Made by a program: the position numbers and the translations under genes. Shown here piece by piece: positions 46,840 through 56,907 of a stretch of DNA of 57,709 bases. The notes under the pieces were generated by a model. The model made no database searches. It saw only the letters and a program-made list of their open reading frames with translations, and was not told where the DNA came from. The DNA is from Yersinia pekkanenii (GTDB lineage Bacteria; Pseudomonadota; Gammaproteobacteria; Enterobacterales; Enterobacteriaceae), in NCBI RefSeq assembly GCF_001152565.1, contig NZ_CQAZ01000030.1, positions 1 through 57,709 on the forward strand, written 5' to 3'. Each line of letters starts with the position of its first letter. Within the stretch, counting starts at the first letter, position 1.

Positions 46840-48774
46840 TTACTTATCGCTCAACTGCTCTGACATCGTATTGCCTGGCGTTGGGGTACTTGGTTCATCA
46901 ATCGGTGTAGGAGCCTTTGGCGTAGTATCATTATCAGATGATTTATTTTTGATCGCATCATCCCAACCCGCTGGCGGGCGAACTTCTTTGCGATTCATCA
47001 AGTCATCAATCTGTGGTGCATCAATCGTTTCATACTTCATCAAAGCATCTTTCATGGTATGCAGAACATCCATGTTTTCCATCAGCAAAGTACGCGCACG
47101 CTGATAGTTACGCTCGACAAGTAACTTAACTTCCTGATCGATAATACGTGCGGTTTCATCAGACATATGCTTAGCTTTAGCAACAGAACGACCCAGGAAA
47201 ACCTCGCCTTCTTCTTCTGCATACAGCAATGGCCCCAGTTTCTCGGAGAAACCCCACTGTGTCACCATGTTACGTGCGATAGACGTAGCAACTTTGATAT
47301 CATTTGATGCACCGGTAGACACTTTTTCCGGGCCATAAATGATTTCTTCAGCAAGACGGCCACCATATAAGGTAGAGATCTGGCTTTCCAGTTTCTGACG
47401 ACTGGCACTGATAGCATCGCCTTCTGGCAAGAAGAACGTCACACCCAACGCACGACCACGCGGAATAATGGTCACTTTATGTACTGGGTCATGTTCAGGC
47501 ACCAGACGACCAATGATCGCATGGCCTGCTTCATGGTATGCCGTAGATTCTTTCTGCGCTTCTGTCATTACCATGGAGCGACGTTCCGCACCCATCATAA
47601 TTTTGTCTTTTGCTTTCTCGAATTCAGCCATTGAAACGACACGTTTGTTACCGCGAGCGGCAAACAACGCAGCTTCGTTTACCAGGTTCGCCAAGTCAGC
47701 ACCAGAGAAGCCAGGTGTACCACGGGCGATAACTGAAGCATCAATATCGGTATCTAATGGTACGCGGCGCATGTGAACTTTCAGAATCTGTTCACGACCA
47801 CGGACATCAGGTAAACCCACCACAACCTGACGGTCAAAACGGCCTGGACGCAACAATGCAGGGTCAAGAACGTCTGGACGGTTAGTTGCCGCGATGACGA
47901 TGATGCCTTCATTACCTTCAAAGCCATCCATCTCAACCAGCATTTGGTTCAGTGTTTGTTCACGTTCGTCATGACCCCCGCCCAAACCAGCACCACGTTG
48001 ACGGCCTACCGCATCGATTTCATCGATAAAGATGATACAAGGCGCGGCTTTCTTAGCCTGCTCAAACATGTCACGGACACGGGATGCCCCCACACCAACG
48101 AACATTTCTACGAAGTCAGAACCAGAAATAGTGAAGAATGGCACTTTAGCTTCACCTGCAATGGCTTTCGCCAGCAAGGTTTTACCCGTTCCCGGAGGAC
48201 CTACCATCAACACGCCTTTCGGGATCTTACCGCCCAGTTTCTGGAAGCGGCTTGGCTCACGCAGGTAGTCAACCAATTCACTGACTTCTTCTTTTGCTTC
48301 GTCGCAACCTGCCACATCAGCAAAAGAGGTTTTTATTTGATCTTCTGTCAGCATTCGGGCTTTGCTCTTGCCAAAGGACATTGCCCCTTTGCCGCCGCCG
48401 CCTTGCATTTGACGCATAAAGAAGATCCAGACCCCAATCAGCAATAGCATTGGGAACCAGGAAATAAAGATAGAGGCCAGCAAGCTCGGCTCTTCTGGTG
48501 GCTCACCAACAACTTTCACATTTTTAGTCAATAAGACATCTAACAGCTTTGGATCGTTGACCGGAATAAAAGTCGTATATTTGCTGTTATCTTTCTTACT
48601 GACGTTAATTTCACGTCCATTGATACGTGCTTCACGAACCTGATCTTGGGTTACATCGGACATGAAAGTAGAGTAATCCACTCTACGGCCATTCGATTCG
48701 CTGGGTCCAAAGCTCTGGAATACAGACATCAATACGACTGCAATAACTAACCAGAGAATTAGGTTTTTCGCCAT
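46840..48774 (-). CDS. ftsH: ATP-dependent zinc metalloprotease FtsH
   Basis: This membrane-bound AAA+ protease degrades LpxC, RpoH, SecY and other targets. Two membrane helices (about 4-24 and 95-115) flank a periplasmic domain; Walker A GPPGTGKT, Walker [18 protein letters not shown] and zinc site HEAGH are intact. The ATG at 48774 ([10 protein letters not shown]) gives 644 residues as in E. coli. An in-frame TTG at 48783, better spaced from GAGG, would add MSD and is a real alternative. It follows rlmE. Confidence 0.96.
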   Translation of the reverse strand: MAKNLILWLVIAVVLMSVFQSFGPSESNGRRVDYSTFMSDVTQDQVREARINGREINVSKKDNSKYTTFIPVNDPKLLDVLLTKNVKVVGEPPEEPSLLASIFISWFPMLLLIGVWIFFMRQMQGGGGKGAMSFGKSKARMLTEDQIKTSFADVAGCDEAKEEVSELVDYLREPSRFQKLGGKIPKGVLMVGPPGTGKTLLAKAIAGEAKVPFFTISGSDFVEMFVGVGASRVRDMFEQAKKAAPCIIFIDEIDAVGRQRGAGLGGGHDEREQTLNQMLVEMDGFEGNEGIIVIAATNRPDVLDPALLRPGRFDRQVVVGLPDVRGREQILKVHMRRVPLDTDIDASVIARGTPGFSGADLANLVNEAALFAARGNKRVVSMAEFEKAKDKIMMGAERRSMVMTEAQKESTAYHEAGHAIIGRLVPEHDPVHKVTIIPRGRALGVTFFLPEGDAISASRQKLESQISTLYGGRLAEEIIYGPEKVSTGASNDIKVATSIARNMVTQWGFSEKLGPLLYAEEEGEVFLGRSVAKAKHMSDETARIIDQEVKLLVERNYQRARTLLMENMDVLHTMKDALMKYETIDAPQIDDLMNRKEVRPPAGWDDAIKNKSSDNDTTPKAPTPIDEPSTPTPGNTMSEQLSDK

Positions 48775-48830
48775 GTCACTCAAGGGATTAACCTCATATT
48801 ACAACTGTGTTAACAAACAGCGTTAGGGAA

Positions 48831-49460
48831 CTACAGTTTCCGCCCTGTCGCTACAATGTACACTTCACGCGATCGCGCACGAGAAGCGTCTGGCTTACGA
48901 ATCTTAACTTTCGTAAACAGGGAGCGAATTTCCCGTAGGTATTCATCAAAGCCATCTCCCTGGAACACTTTCACCAAGAAACTACCGCCTGGTGCAAGTA
49001 CATCACGACACATTTCCAAAGCTAATTCAACCAGATACATTGATTTAGGTATATCGACTGCCGGAGTACCACTCATATTCGGGGCCATATCACACATGAC
49101 CACCTGAACTTTTTTATCCCCAACACGCTCAAGTAAAGCTTTCAGGACCAGTTCATCACGAAAGTCGCCCTGAAGGAAATCGACACCAACGATAGGATCC
49201 ATTGGTAGAAGATCACATGCGATGACCCGCCCTTTACCCCCGATCTGGGTTACAACATATTGGGACCAACCTCCGGGTGCAGCGCCTAAATCGACTACTG
49301 TCATACCGGGCTTAAAAAGTTTATCGTTCTGTTGTATTTCATCAAGTTTAAACCAGGCGCGGGAGCGAAGCCCCTTTTTCTGTGCCTGAATGACATATTT
49401 ATCGCTAAAGTGTTCTTGTAACCAGCGACTAGAGCTACCTGAACGCTTTTTATTAGCCAT
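48831..49460 (-). CDS. rlmE: 23S rRNA 2'-O-ribose methyltransferase RlmE (RrmJ/FtsJ)
   Basis: RlmE methylates U2552 of 23S rRNA. The SAM motif [13 protein letters not shown] and the K-D-K-E catalytic pattern ([31 protein letters not shown]) are visible. The start at 49460 ([13 protein letters not shown]) gives 209 residues as in E. coli. An earlier ATG adds four residues. It forms a heat-shock operon with ftsH in E. coli; I could not recognise a clear sigma-32 promoter here. Confidence 0.96.
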   Translation of the reverse strand: MANKKRSGSSSRWLQEHFSDKYVIQAQKKGLRSRAWFKLDEIQQNDKLFKPGMTVVDLGAAPGGWSQYVVTQIGGKGRVIACDLLPMDPIVGVDFLQGDFRDELVLKALLERVGDKKVQVVMCDMAPNMSGTPAVDIPKSMYLVELALEMCRDVLAPGGSFLVKVFQGDGFDEYLREIRSLFTKVKIRKPDASRARSREVYIVATGRKL

Positions 49461-49606
49461 CTCTTTTTCCAACTATCTTAATTAAGAGCCCGCGCATCTG
49501 TTGCTTAGCTTGCGTAAACTCCTTATCGGTGTAGACCGATTTGGTGATACACATGAGATGGCGGTAGAATGAACCGTTTTCAATCCCAACTTAAGCAAAA
49601 AAGACG

Positions 49607-49900
49607 ATGAATCTGAATAACAAACAAAAACAACACCTCAAAAGCTTGGCCCATCCGTTAAAACCAGTAGTGATGCTGGGCAATAACGGGTTAACCGAAG
49701 GGGTGCTGGCTGAAATCGAACAAACGCTTGGACATCATGAACTTATTAAGGTGAAGATCACTGCTGAAGAGCGTGAAACCAAAGCCCTAATTGCTGATGC
49801 CATTGTGCGTGAGACCGGTGCCGTTAACGTCCAAATGATCGGTAACATATTAGTGCTCTATCGTCCGGCAAAAGAGCGCAAAATTATTTTACCGCGTTAA
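49607..49900 (+). CDS. yhbY: RNA-binding CRM-domain protein YhbY
   Basis: The 97-residue protein is one CRM domain that associates with pre-50S particles. The GxxG loop is LGNNGLTEG, and LKSLAHPLKPVVML and HELIKVKI are standard. It is transcribed divergently from rlmE. Confidence 0.94.
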   Translation: MNLNNKQKQHLKSLAHPLKPVVMLGNNGLTEGVLAEIEQTLGHHELIKVKITAEERETKALIADAIVRETGAVNVQMIGNILVLYRPAKERKIILPR

Positions 49901-49944
49901 TGACGCATGTTTTAGAGAAAAGGTGCCATGCACTTTGTTCTGAT

Positions 49945-49975
49945 AAAAGGCCGCATGCGGCCTTTTACTTTTCTT
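49945..49975. terminator. Terminator between yhbY and greA
   Basis: AAAAGGCCGCATGCGGCCTT is a perfect palindrome (49945-49966) followed by T-rich sequence. It ends yhbY and, with the A run on its other side, may also end the convergent greA. Confidence 0.88.
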
Positions 49976-50027
49976 TACAACTTCATTTTTAAAAAAAAAC
50001 TGTATTTACTGCTTAGTCGGACCAGTA

Positions 50028-50504
50028 TTACACATAATCTACGTTAAGAATTTCATATTCCACTTCGCCGCCTGGAGTACGGATGACAACCACGTCATCG
50101 ACTTCCTTACCGATCAGGCCACGAGCGATAGGTGAGTTAACTGAAATAAGATTTTGTTTAAAATCAGCTTCGTCATCACCCACAATTCGGTATTGCTGCT
50201 CTTCTTCTGAATCCACATTTAATACACGTACAGTGCAACCAAAAATAACACGACCGTTATTTGGCATTCTGGTGATATCAATCACCTGCGCATTAGAAAG
50301 CTTGGCTTCGATTTCTTGAATCCGGCCTTCACAGAACCCCTGTTGCTCACGGGCTGCGTGATATTCCGCATTTTCTTTCAAATCGCCATGTTCGCGGGCA
50401 GTGGCGATATCAGCAATAATTTTAGGGCGACGAACGCCTTTTAAAAAATCCAGCTCTTCACGCAGTTTCTCTGCGCCATTTACCGTCATCGGAATCTGTT
50501 TCAT
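50028..50504 (-). CDS. greA: Transcript cleavage factor GreA
   Basis: GreA rescues backtracked RNA polymerase by stimulating transcript cleavage. The N-terminal coiled coil (about 1-75) has the acidic tip with [13 protein letters not shown], and the C-terminal domain ends [14 protein letters not shown]. Length 158 is that of E. coli. The 260-base gap 50505-50764 to the divergent dacB contains promoter-like sequence but no feature I can name. Confidence 0.96.
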   Translation of the reverse strand: MKQIPMTVNGAEKLREELDFLKGVRRPKIIADIATAREHGDLKENAEYHAAREQQGFCEGRIQEIEAKLSNAQVIDITRMPNNGRVIFGCTVRVLNVDSEEEQQYRIVGDDEADFKQNLISVNSPIARGLIGKEVDDVVVIRTPGGEVEYEILNVDYV

Positions 50505-50764
50505 CTTTTAAATACCTCTAAATCTATCCTGTTCAAAAAACCGTCATCCTAACGTTGTCGAATAAAAATGCGGTTAGCTTGATACCCTACCCGCCTCCAG
50601 GCGATAAACAAAAAAAAATCACCTCGGAGCCAAAACCCCAAGTCAGGTTCAATTCTGCATTTTGATATGCATTTTAACGTAGAGTTCCTTTAGGGTCATC
50701 GTTTACTTTCGCCCTCATTGCACCGTAGTATGGCAACACGTTACTCAGCAGTTATATCGAAATT

Positions 50765-52213
50765 ATGCATTTTTCACGAATTGTCAGTGGATTGGCCTGT
50801 GCTATTGCGATCAATATCAGCATATCTGGTGCCAATGCGGCTCAGGTCGAGAATTACACACAGTATCTGCCTGATGGGGCAAATCTTGCGTTAGTGGTAC
50901 AAAAAATCGGGGCCACGACCCCGGCGATAGACTATCACGCCCAGCAGATGGCATTACCTGCCAGTACGCAAAAAGTCCTGACCGCACTGGCCGCGTTATT
51001 GCAATTGGGTCCAGATTTTCGCTTCAATACCACGCTGGAAAGCCACGCTCCGATCACTGACGGTGTGTTGCGTGGCAATCTAATTGCCCGTTTTGATGGT
51101 GACCCTACCTTAACACGCCAACAGTTGCGTAATATGGTGGCTACGTTAAGAAAAGCAGGCGTCAAGCAAGTTGCGGGGGATTTGATCATTGATACTTCAG
51201 TTTTCGCCAGCCACGACAAAGCCCCAGGTTGGCCGTGGAACGACATGACGCAATGCTTTAGTGCCCCACCAGCAGCAGCTATTGTCGATCGTAACTGTTT
51301 TTCAGTCTCCCTTTACAGTGCGCCGAATCCAGGCGACATGGCATTTATCCGCGTCGCATCCTATTATCCGGTACAGATGTTCAGTGAAGTCCGCACATTA
51401 GCCAAAGGCTCCCCTGACGCACAATATTGTGAATTAGACGTCGTGCCAGGCGAATTAAATCGCTTCACCCTTACCGGTTGCCTAACACAGCGCAGCGAAC
51501 CTTTGCCGCTGGCCTTTGCAGTACAAAATGGGGCCAGCTATGCCGGTGCTATTTTGAAAGATGAGCTGAAAAAAGCAGATATTCAAATTGATGGCAGCCT
51601 ACGTCGCCAAACGACACCAGGCCCAGCGGGGAGCGTGTTGGCGCAAGCGCAGTCAGCACCGTTACATGACTTACTGAAAATTATGTTGAAAAAATCTGAC
51701 AACATGATTGCCGATACCGTATTCAGAACCATTGGTCATCAGCGCTTTGGTGTACCTGGCACCTGGCGTGCGGGTGCCGATGCGGTGCGTCAGGTTTTGC
51801 GCCAGAAAGCTGGCGTAGATCTGGGCAACAGTATTGTCGTGGATGGCTCCGGCTTATCACGCCATAATCTCATTTCACCCGCAACCATGATGCAAGCTTT
51901 GCAATATATAGCTCAGCATGATCAAGAACTTAATTTTATCTCAATGCTACCCTTATCAGGCTATGACGGCACCTTACGTTATCGTGGTGGGCTGCACGAA
52001 GCAGGGGTCGACGGCAAAGTTTCGGCTAAAACCGGAGCCTTGCAAGGTGTGTACAATCTGGCTGGTTTTATTACCACAGCCAGTGGGCAACGTATGGCAT
52101 TTGTACAATTCTTGTCAGGGTATGCGGTGCCACCTGAAGATCAAAAAAATCGTCGGGCACCATTGGTCCGTTTCGAAAGCCGGCTATATAAAGATATTTA
52201 TCAAAATAACTGA
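50765..52213 (+). CDS. dacB: D-alanyl-D-alanine carboxypeptidase/endopeptidase PBP4
   Basis: Class C penicillin-binding protein acting in the periplasm. A signal peptide ends near SGANA-AQVEN (about residue 26). The SxxK motif is Ser67-Lys70 (ASTQKVL), the SDN motif lies in KKSDNMIAD, and KTG in SAKTGALQG. Length 482 (477 in E. coli). The greA/dacB divergence is conserved, but pmrAB, not obgE, follows. Confidence 0.95.
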   Translation: MHFSRIVSGLACAIAINISISGANAAQVENYTQYLPDGANLALVVQKIGATTPAIDYHAQQMALPASTQKVLTALAALLQLGPDFRFNTTLESHAPITDGVLRGNLIARFDGDPTLTRQQLRNMVATLRKAGVKQVAGDLIIDTSVFASHDKAPGWPWNDMTQCFSAPPAAAIVDRNCFSVSLYSAPNPGDMAFIRVASYYPVQMFSEVRTLAKGSPDAQYCELDVVPGELNRFTLTGCLTQRSEPLPLAFAVQNGASYAGAILKDELKKADIQIDGSLRRQTTPGPAGSVLAQAQSAPLHDLLKIMLKKSDNMIADTVFRTIGHQRFGVPGTWRAGADAVRQVLRQKAGVDLGNSIVVDGSGLSRHNLISPATMMQALQYIAQHDQELNFISMLPLSGYDGTLRYRGGLHEAGVDGKVSAKTGALQGVYNLAGFITTASGQRMAFVQFLSGYAVPPEDQKNRRAPLVRFESRLYKDIYQNN

Positions 52214-52239
52214 GACTTTTATTAGCACAATTAAAAACT

Positions 52240-52902
52240 ATGAAACTACTCATTGTTGAAGACGATGAACTGCTGCAAAAAGGGATAGCGATGGCTCTGA
52301 CCAGTGAGGGCTATGCCTGCGACTGTGCCGGTACCGCAACGGAAGCGCACAGTTTGTTACAGACCAGTCAGTACAGCATGATAATCCTCGACCTTGGCTT
52401 GCCGGATCAAGATGGGGCCGTGTTATTACGTCAATGGCGACGCCAACATGTCACCCTACCCGTACTGATTCTCACTGCCCGCGACTCACTTGAAGACAGG
52501 GTTGACGGGCTGGATGCCGGGGCTGATGATTATCTCATCAAACCTTTCGCGCTCGCTGAGTTGCTGGCGCGTACCCGCGCGTTGATCCGGCGCTATCAGG
52601 GGCAGAGTGACAATTTGGTGCAGCAAGATGACCTGAGCCTTAACTTGTCAACACAGCAAGTGTATTTACAAGATCAGCCACTGGAAATCACCCCTAAAGA
52701 GTTTGCTATCCTCTCTCGCTTAATCATGCGAGCCGGTCAAACAGTCAACCGTGAGTTGTTGCAGCAGGATCTGTATACCTGGAATGATGATCTCGGTTCC
52801 AACACACTGGAAGTGCATATTCATAATCTACGCCGTAAGTTGGGCAAAGATCGTATCCGAACAGTACGTGGTATTGGTTATCGCCTGGAAATAGCATCAT
52901 GA
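52240..52902 (+). CDS. pmrA: Response regulator PmrA (BasR)
   Basis: This 220-residue OmpR-type regulator has a receiver with phospho-acceptor Asp51 (IILDLGLPDQDG), acidic residues EDDE at 7-10 and Lys101 (YLIKPF). A winged-helix DNA-binding domain follows (LEVHIHNLRRKLG, TVRGIGYRLE). PmrA controls lipid A aminoarabinose and phosphoethanolamine modification and polymyxin resistance. It starts 26 bases after dacB, so it may share that transcript, and overlaps pmrB by four bases. Confidence 0.92.
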   Translation: MKLLIVEDDELLQKGIAMALTSEGYACDCAGTATEAHSLLQTSQYSMIILDLGLPDQDGAVLLRQWRRQHVTLPVLILTARDSLEDRVDGLDAGADDYLIKPFALAELLARTRALIRRYQGQSDNLVQQDDLSLNLSTQQVYLQDQPLEITPKEFAILSRLIMRAGQTVNRELLQQDLYTWNDDLGSNTLEVHIHNLRRKLGKDRIRTVRGIGYRLEIAS

Positions 52903-53981
52903 TCAGTATGAGACGCCGTCTGATGTTATTGCTGGCGTTAATTTTATTGGTTACCCAGTTAATTAGCGCATTTTGGTTATGGCATGAAAGTCAGGAGCAA
53001 ATAAGCTTTCTAGTTGATGAAACCCTTAGTGCAAAAGTTCGTAATGAACATGTTGATACAGAGATAGCCGAAGCCATTGCCTCACTACTTGCACCGTCGC
53101 TCATCATGATGAGCATCACCTTGTTGCTCTCTTTCTGGGCGATTAGTTGGATTATCCGCCCACTCGATCAATTGCAGCAAAAACTAGCTGAACGCTCGGC
53201 TGATAATCTGACTCCGGTGATTGTTAACAGCGATATGCAAGAAATCGTCTCTGTAACCTCAACATTTAATCAGCTGTTATCCCGGCTTTCCAATACGATT
53301 CAACAAGAACGTCTGTTCACCGCCGATGCCGCACATGAACTACGCACTCCCCTTGCCGGGATCCGCCTACACCTTGAGTTGATGGAACAACAAGGAATCA
53401 CTGAGAGTAAATTATTGATTAACCGCATCGACTTATTAATGCATACCATTGAACAATTACTGATGTTATCCAGAGCAGGGCAAAATTTTGCCAGCGGCCT
53501 CTATCAGACTCTGGATTGGATAGAAAATGTGGTGCAACCACTGCAAGAAGAATTAAGGGAGATGTGCGACCTTCGGCAACAGGCCCTACAGTGGGAGTTC
53601 CCCGCTCACGCCCAGACTGAAGGCGATGCCACATTGCTGCGTTTGATGTTACGTAACTTGGTTGAAAATGCCCATCGCTACAGCCCGGTTGGTAGCCAGA
53701 TCTCGGTCAAACTCACCACTGAAGATCAGGGCATCATGTTACGAGTCATCGATGAAGGACCAGGAATAAAGCAAGAACAAGCAGGCGAACTGACTCAAGC
53801 TTTCCGCCGTATGGATCAGCGCTATGGTGGGAGTGGCTTAGGGCTGAATATTGTGATCCGGATCGTTCAGTTGCATCAGGGGAGGTTAACCCTGGAGAAC
53901 CGCCCTGACCGCCCTGGGCTACAAGCACAATGCTGGATACCGGCAACTACCCATAGCACGGCGTTACCTCAACTCAGTTAG
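52899..53981 (+). CDS. pmrB: Sensor histidine kinase PmrB (BasS)
   Basis: The 360-residue kinase has two helices (about 7-27 and 62-85) around a periplasmic loop of about 35 residues. The loop contains EIAE (55-58), an ExxE motif like those that bind ferric iron in Salmonella PmrB. A HAMP linker is followed by the H box with His146 (FTADAAHELRTPL), the N box (LVENAHRYSP) and the G boxes (DEGPGI, GGSGLGL). The GTG/ATG overlap ATGA couples it to pmrA. Confidence 0.92.
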   Translation: MISMRRRLMLLLALILLVTQLISAFWLWHESQEQISFLVDETLSAKVRNEHVDTEIAEAIASLLAPSLIMMSITLLLSFWAISWIIRPLDQLQQKLAERSADNLTPVIVNSDMQEIVSVTSTFNQLLSRLSNTIQQERLFTADAAHELRTPLAGIRLHLELMEQQGITESKLLINRIDLLMHTIEQLLMLSRAGQNFASGLYQTLDWIENVVQPLQEELREMCDLRQQALQWEFPAHAQTEGDATLLRLMLRNLVENAHRYSPVGSQISVKLTTEDQGIMLRVIDEGPGIKQEQAGELTQAFRRMDQRYGGSGLGLNIVIRIVQLHQGRLTLENRPDRPGLQAQCWIPATTHSTALPQLS

Positions 53982-53996
53982 TGTGCAATGCAAACC

Positions 53997-54030
53997 AAAG
54001 GGCCACCATCAATGAATGGCAGCCCTTGTT
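53997..54030. terminator. Terminator between pmrB and obgE
   Basis: AAGGGC (53998-54003) pairs with GCCCTT (54022-54027), with an inner CCAT/ATGG stem, and is followed by GTTTG. It separates the two convergent genes. Confidence 0.6.
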
Positions 54031-54063
54031 TGAATCATACTTTTTCAACAATAACGGGGGACA

Positions 54064-55239
<1,176 letters not shown>

Positions 55240-55483
55240 TTACTTTCTCCGTAAAAAACCAATAGATTGTATCTACTTGTTTTATATTAATTTTATCGGT
55301 TCTTTTCGGCGTATTTTCTAGCTCTCGTGATACACCTAGTGATACACGGTATATCGTAAAAACACGAACGCACCAGAACCAGCACGAACAAGGGGGCGCA
55401 TTGTACTCGCTTCTATAGGAAATTTCATCTGTATTAAAAGTAGACAGCTAGCCAGAAAAGGCCACCTCTTGGCTGGCTGAACC
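55240..55483. other. Non-coding junction between obgE and the accessory segment
   Basis: No supported gene. The nonamer GTGATACAC is repeated at 55327 and 55339 (12-bp period). On the minus strand a short open stretch CITRCITRARKYAEKNR ends at a stop near 55300 and may be the tail of a lost gene. AGCCAG and CTGGCT (about 55449-55478) can form a hairpin after the downstream-facing ORF. This may be the boundary of an insertion next to obgE and must hold the obgE promoter if rpmA is not upstream. Confidence 0.35.
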
Positions 55484-56161
55484 TTAAACCAGTTGATTAT
55501 ATTGAATATGACTAGCGGTAATCTGATACCCACTCCAGTATGCAGACCTGCCATTAACGGTAATCGTCTGCCTCAACGGGCAAAGCATCAACTCAAGTGC
55601 CAACAGGTCAAACCCGACCACACACAATGGGTAAGGTGTCCGCTTGTCTGTCTCTACCTGAATAGTGACCATCGCCATCACTTTGCCTGCTTGGGTCTTG
55701 ATGCGCTTGGGGTTTTTGGTGATCCTGCCAGTAATCGTTTTCAGCGAATAACCTGATATGCCAGAAAAATGAAGCAAGAAAAAGAGAGTTACCTGCAAAT
55801 GGATGCCATTGTTAACGGTGCGTCCAGAGTAGCCAATCAAAGCACGGTGTAGACCCATTACCCTACGAGTTTCCACTACGTTTGACGAGCTGAGTGCATA
55901 AATGATGCATAAAGCTTCGGTGTAGGTCATGATGGCCTCCTCGTTAACGGTTTCGTGCTGTACGGACTGGAGGAAGGCTTGAACGTTACTATTTGTTACT
56001 AACTGGCTGGCTTTGGAACGCACACCATCGCCTTTAGCTTTACCGCCAGCTCTTCGGTATGTCTCGGTCTGATTGGCTCCCTCTAGCAGCGCGGTAACGA
56101 ATCTGCGCTGTAATTGCGTCAGGGCATCGAAAAACGCCTTCTGTTCTTCTGTAAGCGTCAT
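55484..56161 (-). pseudogene. Chimeric ORF: terminase small-subunit start joined to an SSB-like domain
   Basis: The 225-codon frame is open, but its parts do not belong together. Residues 1-80 resemble phage terminase small subunits (LQRRFVTALLEGANQTETYR, VTNSNVQAFLQSVQHE). About 85-135 has no recognised identity. From about 140 on it reads like a small single-stranded-DNA-binding OB fold (TITGRITKNPKRIKTQAGKV, then VNGRSAYWSGYQITASHI). GAGGAGG followed by ATG (MTYTEAL) near residue 78 could start a separate protein. It is probably a fusion by deletion; whether it is expressed is unknown. Confidence 0.5.
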
Positions 56162-56318
56162 TTCGACGCCTCATCGTTTAACCGGTATAACATTTTCTCA
56201 TTAACACGATAGCGCGTAAACTTTACCATTTCTTACCATCGGTTAACGTGTGACCGCCAGCCAATGAAAGGGCTTGAACCTTATGGCGTGGGCCTTTCTG
56301 AGCAAAATAGTCAATATG

Positions 56319-56603
56319 CTATTTATTTAGAGCGTCCTGATTTAGTTTATTTATGAGCTGTAGAACTTGTTCATATAGTTGCTTATTGTCAAGTTCATAT
56401 TCCTCTCTGTCTGAGTCGGGATTATAGAGATCGGCCAAACAAAATATGCTTGATAAACATTCGCTCAATTTTTCATCGTCTTTAAGAGAGATATGCTGGT
56501 CACGCTCTATCCTCCAAAGCTCAATATAAGCATTCGCAAAAACCTGCGCTGACACTCTTTCATTAATAAATGATTTAGCGAATTCTAAAATAACTATGCT
56601 CAT
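56319..56603 (-). CDS. Colicin D immunity-like protein
   Basis: The 94-residue acidic protein starts at 56603 (MSIVILEFAKSFINERVSA). It resembles the small helical immunity family of colicin D and related toxins: an N-terminal FAKSFINERVSAQVF helix and a C-terminal YNPDSDREEYELDNKQLYE segment. It lies 45 bases after another small immunity-type gene, behind a toxin C-terminus. Either it neutralises that toxin or it is an orphan immunity gene kept from an earlier toxin. Family call moderate. Confidence 0.65.
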   Translation of the reverse strand: MSIVILEFAKSFINERVSAQVFANAYIELWRIERDQHISLKDDEKLSECLSSIFCLADLYNPDSDREEYELDNKQLYEQVLQLINKLNQDALNK

Positions 56604-56648
56604 CGTAGAACTCCTGTCTAATAAGCTGGCTGCTCTACCAAGCCTCAA

Positions 56649-56906
56649 TTACTCATGTGAGTCAATTTCGTTTAGCCAGCAATTAAAGTCTTCTTTTTCA
56701 TATAAATACTCCCTGTCAGTTGTAGGTAAATCTGCTCCCCCCAAGCATTGAAGTATCTTCCAAACAACCTGATCGCTTACTCGAATGTGATCATCATCAA
56801 TTATTTCAAACGCCCATTCAGAGGCGCTTGCCCGGTCAAGTTCCCCTGATATTAACTGAACGATTTTTTCTCTAATATTTGCTCTTGATGGCTGGTCTAC
56901 TGACAT
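56649..56906 (-). CDS. Putative cognate immunity protein of the adjacent toxin
   Basis: The 85-residue acidic protein starts at 56906 (MSVDQPSRANIREK), two bases after the toxin stop codon (TAA, A, ATG), so translation is coupled. The Shine-Dalgarno GGGAGAAG lies in the toxin's last codons. The sequence (TTDREYLYEKEDFNCWLNEI) resembles small immunity proteins of polymorphic toxin systems but I cannot name a family. Position makes it the likely antidote. Confidence 0.68.
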   Translation of the reverse strand: MSVDQPSRANIREKIVQLISGELDRASASEWAFEIIDDDHIRVSDQVVWKILQCLGGADLPTTDREYLYEKEDFNCWLNEIDSHE

Positions 56907-56907
56907 T

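Noticed and set aside
55336-55554. 72-residue minus-strand ORF after the chimeric phage ORF
   Set aside because: Overlaps the better-supported frame, contains a hairpin and has no recognisable features.
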